Shown here piece by piece: positions 36,041-45,667 of a DNA stretch of 64,000 nt. Both the position numbers and the translations under genes were made by a program. Source of the stretch: Maribacter cobaltidurans. Its GTDB lineage: Bacteria; Bacteroidota; Bacteroidia; Flavobacteriales; Flavobacteriaceae. A model generated the notes under the pieces. It was not told the origin of the DNA, did not search any database, and saw nothing but the letters and a program-made list of their open reading frames with translations. Every line of letters begins with the position of its first letter. Within the stretch, counting starts at the first letter, position 1. The stretch covers positions 4,331,001 to 4,395,000 of the forward strand of contig NZ_CP022957.1 in the NCBI RefSeq assembly GCF_002269385.1, read 5' to 3'.

Positions 36041-36265
36041 GTGAAATATACGAAACGATTTGAAAGGGCTTTTGGACTTACCCCTGAAGGACATATTGAT
36101 TTTCCAAAGAAAATATCCAATGTTCGTTTATCAAGGATTGACAACTATCTTAAGATGGGTGGCTGTTGTTACTGTTTTCCCCACGGGATTGAAACGACCA
36201 ACTCGAAGTATTCAAAACGTACCAGGAACTGGAAAAAACATAGGAGAAACCAATACAAGGGATAA
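36041..36265 (+). CDS. Small Cys/basic-rich hypothetical protein (74 aa)
   Basis: GTG start. The middle reads YLKMGGCCYCFPHGIETTNS and the end is strongly basic (RTRNWKKHRRNQYKG). The even distribution of Cys, His and aromatic residues and the basic tail look like a real small protein rather than noise, possibly metal- or nucleic-acid-binding. An overlapping +1 frame of 87 codons (36060-36323) is an alternative, but its composition is less protein-like. Family not recognised; transposon passenger. Confidence 0.45.
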   Translation: MKYTKRFERAFGLTPEGHIDFPKKISNVRLSRIDNYLKMGGCCYCFPHGIETTNSKYSKRTRNWKKHRRNQYKG

Positions 36266-36315
36266 ATGGTGGTATCCATTTTTTGACGGCACCGCATATT
36301 ATAATACCGGACTTT

Positions 36316-37107
36316 CTACTTGAAAAACCTCAAATAGCTTTCTGGACTTTGCAGGAACGACCTTGTAATAGTGTAATGTTCTGTCTCCTCCAAAGATACT
36401 TTGTTCATTCCTTTGTCGGTCACCTCATATATATTGGCTCCGGGATATGCCATAAGCATAGGTGAATGTGTAGCTATAATGAATTGGGACATATGGGATT
36501 TAAGATGTTCTTGGATAAAATAAAGCAAGGACAACTGTTTGGATGGTGACAAAGCGGCCTCCGGTTCATCCAATAGAAATATCCCGTTTCCATTTATAGT
36601 ATCGTCCATTATCTTCAGGTAGGCCTCCCCATGAGAAAAACCTTGTAGATCCTGACCATAGTTCAATCGCATTCGATAAATCTGATAGTTTTGGTTGTCC
36701 TTCATTTCTTGGATGATATGGTCTGGAACTTCTCCATAAATATCCTTGAAGGATTCATGGAGCCTGGCATCCTCTCTGTCGATACTGTTCAAGAGGTCAC
36801 CAAAGTCCTCTGCCCTGAAGAAAAATCCTCTGGGTTTTTCAATTTTCCAATCTAAATGCAGATATGGCGTCAACGAACGGGCTGCCTTGAAACAATTTTT
36901 ACCATACCCAAATCCATCCATATGTGGTAATTGTAAACGAAGTGCCAATGTTTCGAGCAATGTGGACTTTCCGGTACCGTTATCACCTATAATAAAGGTA
37001 ACAGGTGCGGATACATCAACGTCCTTTGCAAACTTTATTGCACTGACATCATAGGGAAACGGATGGGTTCTTTCTGTAGTTATGCTAAGTGATGTGAGGT
37101 AAGACAT
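36316..37107 (-). CDS. AAA/ABC-like predicted ATPase (RecF/COG3910 type)
   Basis: 263 aa. Walker A in TFIIGDNGTGKSTLLETLAL (about 37-56), a GFSHGEAYLKIM signature-like segment, Walker B GIFLLDEPEAALSPSKQL, and the H-loop FIIATHSPMLMAYPGA. This is a stand-alone ABC-type ATPase of the SMC/RecF-like class found in many mobile elements and defence islands, with no transporter domain. Function unknown. 15 bp downstream of the recombinase stop on the same strand (the recombinase is upstream), so the two are likely cotranscribed. Confidence 0.88.
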   Translation of the reverse strand: MSYLTSLSITTERTHPFPYDVSAIKFAKDVDVSAPVTFIIGDNGTGKSTLLETLALRLQLPHMDGFGYGKNCFKAARSLTPYLHLDWKIEKPRGFFFRAEDFGDLLNSIDREDARLHESFKDIYGEVPDHIIQEMKDNQNYQIYRMRLNYGQDLQGFSHGEAYLKIMDDTINGNGIFLLDEPEAALSPSKQLSLLYFIQEHLKSHMSQFIIATHSPMLMAYPGANIYEVTDKGMNKVSLEETEHYTITRSFLQSPESYLRFFK

Positions 37108-37121
37108 AGCCTTGTCTGAGA

Positions 37122-37703
37122 TTAACTACTTGATTTTGACGAAAGTTCTTTTTCTACTCTATAAAAAGAGGTCTTACCGATTTTTGCCCGTTTGCAGGCC
37201 AAATCAATCGATACTCCTTGATTCCCGTACAGATGCTTGGCATAATGGTACTTTTCGATTGTTTCAATCTTCGACCCTTTGGGCCTGCCCAACAACTTGT
37301 TCCGCTTTCTTGCATTATCAAGCCCCACCTTTGTGCGTTCACTGATAAGGTTGCGTTCGAATTCCGCAACTGCCGCAAAAATCTGTAATAAAAATTTACC
37401 GTTGGCCGATGTGGTGTCGAATTCCGGTTCGCTCAAGCTTTTGAAATGTACCCCTGCCTCATTGAACCTATCAATAAGTTCAACCATATTTTTCAGCGAA
37501 CGGAAAACCCTGTCGTTTTTATAGGTAAGGATAGTGTCCCCCTTTCGCATATATCTCAGCATTTCGTTCAATCCTTTTCTGTCGTCCCGGGTACCGCTTG
37601 CTATATCCTTATAAATTTTCTCACAACCAGCATTTTTTAACAGATCGATCTGTGCTTCAAGCTTTTGCTCGGGTGTCGATACCCTGGCATATCCTACTAC
37701 CAT
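37122..37703 (-). CDS. tnpR: Serine recombinase (resolvase/invertase family)
   Basis: 193 aa. Catalytic domain: VVGYARVSTPEQKLEAQI with the nucleophile Ser9, IYKDIASGTRDDRKGLNEML, ILTYKNDRVFRSLKNMVELI (Arg-x-x-Arg-Ser helix, with Val-Phe in place of the usual Leu-Ala/Gly) and ANGKFLLQIFAAVAEFERNL. C-terminal HTH after GRPKGSK: GVSIDLACKRAKIGKTSFYR. This is the size and layout of Tn3-type resolvases that act at a res site; the 267 bp upstream has short inverted repeats. Symbol given by role in the element. Confidence 0.9.
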   Translation of the reverse strand: MVVGYARVSTPEQKLEAQIDLLKNAGCEKIYKDIASGTRDDRKGLNEMLRYMRKGDTILTYKNDRVFRSLKNMVELIDRFNEAGVHFKSLSEPEFDTTSANGKFLLQIFAAVAEFERNLISERTKVGLDNARKRNKLLGRPKGSKIETIEKYHYAKHLYGNQGVSIDLACKRAKIGKTSFYRVEKELSSKSSS

Positions 37704-37970
37704 TTTTAGTTCCGTAAAAGGTTATATAACGAAACTACTAAAAAGAACGATAAATGGAACTAGGATAAGATATTTTTTTAGGGCATTTCGGTTGTACCGA
37801 AAAACGGCCGATTAATAGGACCATAATTATGATTTATAACGGCCTAGGATTTTCACTTTAAAGAGCTAAATAATGAAATGTATATTTTGTAACAACGTAG
37901 AGCGAATTGAAAAGCGTATCAGAAACAATTTTGACAAGAAATTTCACTACATTGTTCTTTTGTAAATCGA
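37704..37970. other. Putative res/promoter region upstream of the recombinase
   Basis: 267-bp AT-rich gap between divergent recombinase and Ni/Co transporter genes. Contains TTTCGGT-TGT-ACCGAAA (37786-37802), a direct repeat of AACGGCC flanking a CATAATTATG palindrome, and no gene. Tn3 resolvases usually act at a multi-subsite res next to tnpR; the subsites cannot be defined by eye. Confidence 0.4.
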
Positions 37971-38678
37971 ATGATGAGCTTTCCTTTACTTGCCGGTATT
38001 GCAGCTTCAATATTACATGTGGTTTCAGGACCAGACCATTTGGCTGCGGTTACCCCTTTGGCGATTGAAACGAGACGAAAAGTCTGGAAAATAGGTTTGT
38101 TCTGGGGTTTTGGACATCTGACCGGAATGCTTTTGATAGGGTTGCTTTTTCTCCTATTTCGGCAATACATTCCAATAGAGAAAATATCGGAACATAGTGA
38201 ACAGCTAGTTGGCGCCGTTTTAATTGTCGTGGGACTCTGGGCATTATACAGTATTTTCGGCAAAAGAAAAAACCACAAACATCCGCATGTGCACAATGCG
38301 GAAGAGCCCTATATTCATATACACGAACATGAGCATGACAAAAACATGCTAAACCATGGTCACGCTCATAGCAAAAAGGTTAAGCAAAATCAATGGACTT
38401 CTTTTGGGATTGGGGTTTTACATGGACTCGCAGGAATAGCACATTTTGTTTTACTCCTTCCGGTATTGGGATTTGAAAATAAATTTGATAGTATTCAATA
38501 CATCATTGGCTTCGGATTAGGAACACTATTGGTTATGACGATTTATACATTCTTACTTGGACAATTAGCGAGGTACTCCAAAAAACAAAACAGTAAATCT
38601 CTTTTTAAAATGGTGCGCTTATCGGGAGGAGTTTTCGCAATTGCTATAGGTGTTTACTGGCTGTATCTTAGTCTTTAG
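37971..38678 (+). CDS. Nickel/cobalt transporter-like membrane protein (UreH/NicO type)
   Basis: 235 aa. Six or so membrane helices; the first holds HVVSGPDHLAAVTPLAIETR, corresponding to the H-x4-D-H signature of nickel/cobalt permeases, and a second GVLHGLAGIAHFVLLLPVLG repeats the His motif. A long His-rich loop in the middle (HKHPHVHNAEEPYIHIHEHE, then HGHAHSKK) would bind metal. Likely supplies Ni2+ for hydrogenase maturation, supported by location in the hydrogenase transposon. Transcribed towards the operon end and overlaps the NHL gene stop by 4 bp (convergent). Confidence 0.85.
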   Translation: MMSFPLLAGIAASILHVVSGPDHLAAVTPLAIETRRKVWKIGLFWGFGHLTGMLLIGLLFLLFRQYIPIEKISEHSEQLVGAVLIVVGLWALYSIFGKRKNHKHPHVHNAEEPYIHIHEHEHDKNMLNHGHAHSKKVKQNQWTSFGIGVLHGLAGIAHFVLLLPVLGFENKFDSIQYIIGFGLGTLLVMTIYTFLLGQLARYSKKQNSKSLFKMVRLSGGVFAIAIGVYWLYLSL

Positions 38679-39769
38679 AGCTTTAAATCCGTTATCACTA
38701 CCCGATGATTTCCAGTATCGGCAATGATTAGTTTATTTTCTTTTGTAGTTATTGAAAAAGGCCAATACAAGGAGCTTGAAGTTCCCATCAAGGTTTCTTT
38801 ATTTTCGCTTCCTGTTTTAAAATCTCGTTTCCCAATGACCGCTGTTGCTTCGGGATTGTTTTTCGTTGGGATTTTATCAAACCATAATACTCTACTATTC
38901 CCAGTATCATTTACTAGTATCCCGTCTTTATAGAAACAAGCATCATATATCCAGTTTAACGATTTTGAAGAGGGAAACAAGCCAAACTGATTTTGTCCAC
39001 AAGCATCAAAATCGGCTTGTCCAATAATACTATCCGCTGGTTTTGAAAATGCTTTGTCAGCATCATTCCAAACTAATGAACGGTAGAATTGAGTGTCGGC
39101 TACGACCATTTGTCTTTTGGCATTTACCTTAACGGAATAGGGCCAAATGGGTTCATGATTTTCATAATCCCTGTTCGTGAAATCCGGTTTTCCTATGACT
39201 TCATCCGCCGGAGCAAAATTGGTCATTGGAATCCCGTCATAGAACAATATCCTCCGATTCCCTGTATCTGCTATCCAAAGGCTTTCTCCATCTGAGAAAA
39301 CTCCGTACGGCCAGTTTAAGGTTTGTGCAGAAGGGTCGTTTCCAATACCCGAAACGTTGGGTTGATTTGATTCAAAATCGGGCTGCCCCAACACTACATC
39401 CGCTGGCTGCCCATTTTGAGTGGGTAACGAATGCCAAATAAGCACGCGATGGTTCCAAGCATCTGCAACGATAACGATAGTGCCATTGCTCCATATTCCC
39501 GATGGATAATGTAATGTACTTGCAGTTGCAATTCCACCCGCATTACGACCCGTTTCTGTGGCATCGACCTGACCCAAAACAATATCGGGTTCTTGATATT
39601 CTGTCTTGGGAATTTCATTCCAGATAAAAATGCGATTACGCCCCGTATCGGAAACAAAGAGTTTATTCTCCATAGTAAAAACTCCTCTTGGAGCCAAGAA
39701 TGGCATTTCCTCGGAACCTTTAAAAACATAAGAATCGGTAACATGTTTGCCTAGCGTTTCAAAATTCAT
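38675..39769 (-). CDS. NHL-repeat beta-propeller protein of the hydrogenase locus
   Basis: 364 aa without signal peptide. About six NHL repeats with the pattern LFVSDTGRNRIFIWNEIPKT, VIVADAWNHRVLIWHSLPTQ, LWIADTGNRRILFYDGIP and LIIADTGNHRVVITDL, separated by PADVVLGQPDF-like linkers, forming a six-bladed propeller. Cytoplasmic propeller likely used for protein-protein contact. Starts 1 bp after the hypE stop, so it is the last gene of the hydrogenase operon. Genes of this type occur beside some other [NiFe] hydrogenases (recollection, not checked); the precise role is unknown. Confidence 0.88.
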   Translation of the reverse strand: MNFETLGKHVTDSYVFKGSEEMPFLAPRGVFTMENKLFVSDTGRNRIFIWNEIPKTEYQEPDIVLGQVDATETGRNAGGIATASTLHYPSGIWSNGTIVIVADAWNHRVLIWHSLPTQNGQPADVVLGQPDFESNQPNVSGIGNDPSAQTLNWPYGVFSDGESLWIADTGNRRILFYDGIPMTNFAPADEVIGKPDFTNRDYENHEPIWPYSVKVNAKRQMVVADTQFYRSLVWNDADKAFSKPADSIIGQADFDACGQNQFGLFPSSKSLNWIYDACFYKDGILVNDTGNSRVLWFDKIPTKNNPEATAVIGKRDFKTGSENKETLMGTSSSLYWPFSITTKENKLIIADTGNHRVVITDLKL

Positions 39770-39770
39770 A

Positions 39771-40853
39771 TTAACAAATTCTAGGCAATTGTTCTCCGGG
39801 AAGCATACTTATAACCCTCTTACCTCCTATTGCACTTTCCATAATGACTTGTTTGGGATGTTCCGCAACGACGCTTCCTATAATACGAGCATTTTGACCA
39901 TTCTCATCTTCTTGCAAAGCAGTCAAAACGGCATCTGCTACAGACTCAGATACGAAAGCAATAAAGAGTCCTTCGTTTGCTACGTATAAAGGGTCCAAGC
40001 CTAATAATTCGCAGGCACTTGCCACCTGTTCATCCATAGGAAAATCTCTTTGAAACAAGTCGATACCTATTTCAGAAGATTGTGCAATTTCTTTCAATAC
40101 TGTTGCAACACCACCCCGTGTCGGGTCAGTCAATAAATGAATACTTTCTCCAAACAGCTCAATCAATCGTAGTATGGTATGATTTAGATTGGTGGTATCA
40201 CTCTTGATTTCAGAGCCGAATTCTAAACCTTCACGAACCGACATGATAGCCATTCCGTGAGATGCAACATTTCCACTAATAATTATTTTGTCTCCTACGG
40301 ATATATTTTTTACGCGGATATTTGCTTTGGGATGAATAGGTCCGACACCTGAAGTGTTCACGAAAATTTTGTCGCCCTTACCCTTTTCAACCACTTTAGT
40401 ATCGCCAGTAACGATTTGCACGCCTGCTTTTTCACAAGCGAATTTGATGGCTACCAGAATATCCCAAAATTCTTTTACTGGAAGTCCTTCCTCAATGATA
40501 AAACTTAACGAGAGATATTTGGGCGTAGCCCCGCACATTGCCAGATCATTGACCGTTCCGTTTACGGCCAACTCTCCAATATTTCCCCCGGGGAAAAATA
40601 TGGGAGACACTAAAAAGCTATCTGTAGAAAAAGCCGTTTTGCCATGCAACTCTAAAAATGCACCATCATGGCGTTCGTCGAGGATATCGTTTTTCAGCAG
40701 ATCAAAAACACCACTATCTAAAAGTCTGTTGGTTAGTACTCCGCCACTTCCATGCCCTAAAGTGATGACATCAAAGTCAAGTTTAGGCATGGGGCATTGC
40801 AGCTGCACGCGTATTTTGTTGTTCTCCGGCATTTGGTTTCGATTAAGCTTCAA
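39771..40853 (-). CDS. hypE: Hydrogenase maturation protein HypE
   Basis: 360 aa (a start at 40832, [11 protein letters not shown], is also possible). AIR-synthase-related ATP-binding fold with [55 protein letters not shown], and the absolutely conserved C-terminal PRIC whose Cys carries the thiocarboxamide that becomes the cyanide ligand. With HypF it makes CN- from carbamoyl phosphate and hands it to HypCD. Overlaps the hypD stop by 11 nt. Confidence 0.97.
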   Translation of the reverse strand: MKLNRNQMPENNKIRVQLQCPMPKLDFDVITLGHGSGGVLTNRLLDSGVFDLLKNDILDERHDGAFLELHGKTAFSTDSFLVSPIFFPGGNIGELAVNGTVNDLAMCGATPKYLSLSFIIEEGLPVKEFWDILVAIKFACEKAGVQIVTGDTKVVEKGKGDKIFVNTSGVGPIHPKANIRVKNISVGDKIIISGNVASHGMAIMSVREGLEFGSEIKSDTTNLNHTILRLIELFGESIHLLTDPTRGGVATVLKEIAQSSEIGIDLFQRDFPMDEQVASACELLGLDPLYVANEGLFIAFVSESVADAVLTALQEDENGQNARIIGSVVAEHPKQVIMESAIGGKRVISMLPGEQLPRIC

Positions 40854-41937
40854 CTAGTCCGGAAAAGTGATAATAGGCAGCACAAGCCCCTTCACTACTG
40901 ACCATGGGCGCACCAAGTGGATTTGTAGGTTTACACGCTTTACCAAATTGAGAGCACTCAAAAGGCTTTTTGATTCCCTTCATAACCTGACCTGAAATAC
41001 AGTCTGGGTTTTCAGGTGCCTCTTCAATCGTGACACTAAATTTTTTTGTAGCATCAAACGCTGCATATTTCTCACGAACGGCATAGCCGCTATCAGGAAT
41101 TTCCCCAATACCCCGCCACATCTGATGTCTAACTTCAAAAACTTCATCAATGACTTTTTGAGCATCACGATTACCTTCCTCCCGAACGATTCTAGCGTAT
41201 TGATTTTCAACTTCAGACTTACTTTGCTCTAATTGACGGATAACCATCAAAATACCTTGCAGCACATCTAAAGGTTCAAAACCCGTAACCACGATCGGCA
41301 CTTTATATTTGGCCGATATTGGATGATACTCCGTATTGCCCATTATGGTACATACATGACCAGCAGCCAAAAAGCCATCTATTTTACTTTCCTCATCATC
41401 GATTACCGCTTTTATTGCTGGTGGCACCAAGACATGCGATGCCAAAATAGAATAGTTTTTTACGCCTCTACGATGCGCGTGCACTACCGACAAGGCATTT
41501 GCCGGAGCCGTTGTTTCAAAGCCAACGGCAAAGAAAACAACTTCTTTATCCGGATTGTCTTCGGCAATTTTTACAGCCTCTAAGGGAGAATATAAAATCC
41601 GTACATCGGCTCCTTCTGCTTTTGCTTCAAGCAAACTTTTTTGAGAACCAGGCACTCTCAGCATATCTCCAAAGGAGCAAAGAATCACTCCTTTGTCTGA
41701 GGCGAGATACACCGCTTTATCGATTAAATTCAAAGGAGTCACACAAACGGGGCACCCGGGTCCATGAATCATAGTAACCGAATCCGGTAACATTTCAATG
41801 ATACCATTTTTCACAAGGCTATGTGTTTGCCCACCACAAACTTCCATAATCGACCAAGGTCTAGAAACGGTGTTCTTTATTTCTTCCAAATATTTTTTTG
41901 CGAGTTCAGGGTCGCGGTATTCAGACATGTATTTCAT
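40843..41937 (-). CDS. hypD: Hydrogenase maturation protein HypD
   Basis: 364 aa; [17 protein letters not shown] at the fourth codon may be the real start. Conserved [43 protein letters not shown] and the C-terminal iron-sulfur Cys set in [19 protein letters not shown] followed by [12 protein letters not shown] and [12 protein letters not shown]. [4Fe-4S] scaffold that holds the Fe(CN)2CO unit together with HypC. Confidence 0.97.
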   Translation of the reverse strand: MKYMSEYRDPELAKKYLEEIKNTVSRPWSIMEVCGGQTHSLVKNGIIEMLPDSVTMIHGPGCPVCVTPLNLIDKAVYLASDKGVILCSFGDMLRVPGSQKSLLEAKAEGADVRILYSPLEAVKIAEDNPDKEVVFFAVGFETTAPANALSVVHAHRRGVKNYSILASHVLVPPAIKAVIDDEESKIDGFLAAGHVCTIMGNTEYHPISAKYKVPIVVTGFEPLDVLQGILMVIRQLEQSKSEVENQYARIVREEGNRDAQKVIDEVFEVRHQMWRGIGEIPDSGYAVREKYAAFDATKKFSVTIEEAPENPDCISGQVMKGIKKPFECSQFGKACKPTNPLGAPMVSSEGACAAYYHFSGLVEA

Positions 41938-42034
41938 CTGTAGATTTTTATTTTTATTAATTGGTCAGATGTAATTCGCTCAATTTGCAAATTGAATGTA
42001 ATGTTTGTAATGGATCATTTCACGGCAAACGGTT

Positions 42035-42310
42035 TTAATTAGTTTTTGGCAAATATTCATCTACATCGGTAAGGTCTCCCAGTTCCCCAATCTCTTCCAG
42101 ATACTTAAACGTTTTTTGCGCTTCTTCTTCATCTACTTTGCTGATGGCAACACCAACGTGTACCAATACATAATCGTCAATATCGGCATCAGGCAGCATT
42201 TCTAAACTGGCCTCTTTGGTTATACCGCCAAATAACACTTTAGCCATGCGCACCTTGCCATCATACTGCATTTCAATACTCTTGATTTTACCTGGAATCG
42301 CTAAACACAT
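42035..42310 (-). CDS. hypC: Hydrogenase maturation chaperone HypC
   Basis: 91 aa beginning MCLAIPGKIKSIE, in which Cys2 is the residue that binds the Fe centre and the large-subunit precursor. VHVGVAISKVDEEEAQKT is the second conserved segment. Lies 3 bp from hypF and 97 bp from hypD on the same strand. Confidence 0.97.
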   Translation of the reverse strand: MCLAIPGKIKSIEMQYDGKVRMAKVLFGGITKEASLEMLPDADIDDYVLVHVGVAISKVDEEEAQKTFKYLEEIGELGDLTDVDEYLPKTN

Positions 42311-42313
42311 AAT

Positions 42314-44575
42314 TTACTTTTTAATATGCTGATAATAAGATAACTGACCGAACGAAATATTCTCATCGTTACTAGACAATATACGATTAAATTTTAACTT
42401 TATTCCCGAATTTTCAGCTAGTTTTATAAGCTTTTCGATGAGTACAGCATTTTGAAAAACCCCGCCACTACAAGCAATACAACTAAAATTATGCTGCTTT
42501 GCTATATTAAAAATCACGCGCGCTAGCGTATGAATAAAACTATTCGCAATTCTTGGAATTGAGAAACCATCTACCATAGCTTGATGAATATTTTGAATAA
42601 TTGTTTTTGTTGGAATGTTTTCAAATACTACCCCTGCTAAAAAATCAACTTCATCATTTCCAACATACATTCTTGCTTGATTTTCTAATAGCATTGCAGC
42701 CTCACCTTCATAGCTAGTCACATCTATTATACCCAACAAGGATGCAACCGCGTCAAACAAGCGTCCTACCGATGATGTTTTCAATGGGTTGTTCTCCAAC
42801 ATTTTTAAATAGACTTTCCATTCCGTTTCGGAAAACTTCTTCCTGGCAATTTCCTTTTCTGCATTGGGAAGTATACTGAGAAAGGACAATCTTGGTTCTT
42901 TCGCCATTTTATCAGCAGCCAACCAATCATAATATTCAAAGTGAATCAGCCGTTCCATTTCGTGATTTTGATACGTAAAGGACTCGCCTCCCCATATCAT
43001 ATTGTCTTCTCCAAACCCAGTTCCATCCCAAACTAGACCTAGTATTTTTTCTTTGGAATCAAATAAATCGTGTTCGCCTAAAACACTTGCAAAATGGGCT
43101 TTGTGATGTTGTATGGAGATATATTCCGCATTCCATTTTTCAGCCAACTCCCTTCCCAAAATGCTACTTTGATATTGTGGATGGGCATCTATCAAAATTA
43201 CTTCCGGTTGTGTTTGAAACAACTTTTCAAATTGTCCAATACTATTCTGAAATCTTTCGGAAACATCATAGCTATCCAGATTTCCAAGATAAGGACTCAT
43301 ATAGGTATGCGAATTAGGCACAAACGTAAACGTGCTCTTTAAATGGGCACCCATGGCCAGTATCTTTTCGTTTCCCGAAGGTGTCATATTCAGAAAGTTG
43401 GGAGCTAATCCACGAGAACGTCGAAGTGTAATTTGATGTTCATCAGTAAACCGAAATACAGAATCATCCTGAGGAAAAGTAACTTCTAAATCGTGATGCA
43501 GGAAATAATCAGCCACTCCAGATAGTTTTTGAATTGCTTCTGATTCTTTCGAGATAATCGGGGAGCCATGAACATTTCCACTCGTGGCGATGATCGGAGT
43601 ACCAAGTTCATCCATCAAAACCGTGAGCAAAGCTGATGATGGTAACATAACACCGAATTGATTCAATCCTGGAGCGATACCATCTTGTTCCAAGTCAGGA
43701 ATAGACTTCTTCGGGTTCAAAATAACTATGGGAGCTACAGATGAAGTAAGTGCATTTTCTTCTGTAGCACTTAGGTTAAAGTCTTTTTTGATTCTTTCCA
43801 AGGATGGATAGAGCAAGGCAAAAGGTTTCGCAGGGCGTTGCTTTTTTTCACGTAAACGTTCTATCGCCGACTTATTATTGGCATCGCAACATAGCAGATA
43901 ACCATTTGTGTTTTTAAGTGCCAGGATGCTTCCTTTTCGGATGAAGTCGGATGTTTTCTTAACTAGCTCCTTATGGTCTCCATCAAATTGCCTCCCGTCA
44001 TAATCTTGCAGTTTTAATTGAATCCCACAATCGGGGCAGCCATTCGTTTGCGAATGAAATCGCCTGTCATCAGGATTGATATATTCCGATTGACAAGTAG
44101 CACACATTTTAAAGGCAGAAACCGTTGTATTTGACCTCTCAAAAGGAAATTTTGTGGTCGCCGCAAATCTTGGGCCGCAGTTGGTGCATGTGGTAAAAGC
44201 ATACCCATATCGCCGATTGCTTTTATCCCTAATTTCAGCTTTGCATGATTCGCAAATAGAAAAATCTGGGGTTAACGGAATGTTGGTTTGATGCTTTGCT
44301 TCTGAAGGAATTATCTTGAAGCCATCGAATTCTTGAAACGGAATTTCGGAAATCTTATGTGATTGAATGATAGAAATTGATGGAGCATTTTCTAGTAGTT
44401 GAACCAGAAAATTAGTTGCTTTTTCTTCGGAGGCATTGATGTGAATTAGTACTCCGTCTTGATTATTGCAAACCGAACCCCTCAATTGAAATTGTTTAGA
44501 TAAACTATACACAAAAGGACGGAAACCCACCCCTTGTACTTGACCAGAAATAGTAATTTCAAAGGTTTTTTGCAT
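42314..44575 (-). CDS. hypF: Carbamoyltransferase HypF
   Basis: 753 aa, full length. Acylphosphatase domain GQVQGVGFRPFVYSLSKQF (about 10-28); two zinc-finger motifs CESCKAEIRDKSNRRYGYA...CTNCG and CATCQSEY...GCPDCG; YrdC-like domain (LALKNTNGYLLCCDA, KQRPAKPFALL, SSVAPIVIL); and a Kae1-like carbamoyltransferase domain with HHKAHFASVLGEH, VWDGTGFGED and CSGGVFQNAVL. Transfers carbamoyl from carbamoyl phosphate via carbamoyl-AMP to the HypE C-terminal Cys. Confidence 0.97.
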   Translation of the reverse strand: MQKTFEITISGQVQGVGFRPFVYSLSKQFQLRGSVCNNQDGVLIHINASEEKATNFLVQLLENAPSISIIQSHKISEIPFQEFDGFKIIPSEAKHQTNIPLTPDFSICESCKAEIRDKSNRRYGYAFTTCTNCGPRFAATTKFPFERSNTTVSAFKMCATCQSEYINPDDRRFHSQTNGCPDCGIQLKLQDYDGRQFDGDHKELVKKTSDFIRKGSILALKNTNGYLLCCDANNKSAIERLREKKQRPAKPFALLYPSLERIKKDFNLSATEENALTSSVAPIVILNPKKSIPDLEQDGIAPGLNQFGVMLPSSALLTVLMDELGTPIIATSGNVHGSPIISKESEAIQKLSGVADYFLHHDLEVTFPQDDSVFRFTDEHQITLRRSRGLAPNFLNMTPSGNEKILAMGAHLKSTFTFVPNSHTYMSPYLGNLDSYDVSERFQNSIGQFEKLFQTQPEVILIDAHPQYQSSILGRELAEKWNAEYISIQHHKAHFASVLGEHDLFDSKEKILGLVWDGTGFGEDNMIWGGESFTYQNHEMERLIHFEYYDWLAADKMAKEPRLSFLSILPNAEKEIARKKFSETEWKVYLKMLENNPLKTSSVGRLFDAVASLLGIIDVTSYEGEAAMLLENQARMYVGNDEVDFLAGVVFENIPTKTIIQNIHQAMVDGFSIPRIANSFIHTLARVIFNIAKQHNFSCIACSGGVFQNAVLIEKLIKLAENSGIKLKFNRILSSNDENISFGQLSYYQHIKK

Positions 44576-44582
44576 TTAGCCA

Positions 44583-45281
44583 TTATCCTTTCTTCCGTTC
44601 AATTTTCTCCAGTAACCAATCACACCAAGCATCTATTCCCTCTCCGTTCGTAGACGAAACTTGTAACACTTCTATTTCATGGTTTACCTCTCGCGCATCC
44701 TTGATTACGGCTTCTACTGAGAAAGGCACGTAAGGCAATAAATCGGCTTTTGAAACGACCATCATATCGCTGGTCAAAAACATTTTAGGATACTTTTTGG
44801 GCTTGTCATCACCTTCTGTTGTTGCCATTAAGGTAACGCGATAGTCTTCACCCAAATCGAAAGAAGCCGGACAAACCAAATTGCCCACATTTTCTATGAA
44901 CAATAAATCAATATTCTCCAAGTCGAATTGGTCTAAAACCTGATGCACCATTTGAGCTTCCAGATGGCAAATACCTCCCGTTACTATCTGCAGGGCATGT
45001 ATGCCGGTCTCCCGAATACGCTCTGCATCACGTTCCGTTTCTAAATCTCCGACCATCACGGCCATTGTTATTTTATCCTTTAGTTTTTCTGCGGTTTTCT
45101 GCATTAAGGTGGTCTTACCACTACCTGCTGATGAGGTTATGTTGATTAAAAGAGTATTGGTTTTAGCCATTTCCTTTTTAATAATATCCGCTACAAAATC
45201 ATTTGCTTTGAGCAAATTGATATTAGTGTTCTCGCATTGCACAGTTCCTCGTGCCGCCTTTGTTGATTTATCTACGCTCAT
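44583..45281 (-). CDS. hypB: Nickel-insertion GTPase HypB
   Basis: 232 aa from ATG 45281 (MSVDKSTKAARGT); the frame extends to 45323, overlapping hypA by 11 nt, and either start is possible. SIMIBI GTPase: INITSSAGSGKTTLMQKTAE (P-loop), VMVGDLETERDAERI, LLFIENVGNLVCPASFDLGE, MVVSKADLLPY. No His-rich nickel-storage N-terminus; the His-rich element in this locus is the transporter loop instead. Delivers Ni with HypA to the large subunit. Confidence 0.95.
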   Translation of the reverse strand: MSVDKSTKAARGTVQCENTNINLLKANDFVADIIKKEMAKTNTLLINITSSAGSGKTTLMQKTAEKLKDKITMAVMVGDLETERDAERIRETGIHALQIVTGGICHLEAQMVHQVLDQFDLENIDLLFIENVGNLVCPASFDLGEDYRVTLMATTEGDDKPKKYPKMFLTSDMMVVSKADLLPYVPFSVEAVIKDAREVNHEIEVLQVSSTNGEGIDAWCDWLLEKIERKKG

Positions 45282-45312
45282 CGTTTTTTTGTGTTTATAA
45301 AGACCTAATGGT

Positions 45313-45660
45313 CTAGTCATCAAATTCTATTTTGTGAATCAACATTTCCTCCCCTTCGATTACATTTTTACTTGGTCGTTCGCAATTTTCGCATAGAAAC
45401 CTGTAATTCTCCACATTGGTAACATGATCGCAAACTTCACATTGAATTTTCAATTGTGTCGATTCTATTTTCAAAGCAACGTTCTGAAATCTGCCATCCC
45501 TTAAATGATAAACATCATATGCGTTGTGTAGCAAACGCGGTTCTATGTTCGAAAGGATTCCCACTTTCAGGTGAATTGCTTTCATCTTCTGGAGTTTCTC
45601 AGCTTCAAACTCTTGTTCCAAAGTCGCAATAATGCTATTTACGATAGATGTTTCGTGCAT
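45313..45660 (-). CDS. hypA: Nickel metallochaperone HypA
   Basis: 115 aa starting MHETSIVNSI, with Met1-His2 of the nickel site, and a zinc knuckle made of CEVC and CENC separated by 19 residues or so (CEVCDHVTNVENYRF then LCENCERPSK). Overlaps the longer hypB start by 11 nt and lies 7 bp after the TPR gene stop. Confidence 0.96.
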   Translation of the reverse strand: MHETSIVNSIIATLEQEFEAEKLQKMKAIHLKVGILSNIEPRLLHNAYDVYHLRDGRFQNVALKIESTQLKIQCEVCDHVTNVENYRFLCENCERPSKNVIEGEEMLIHKIEFDD

Positions 45661-45667
45661 AACCCTC

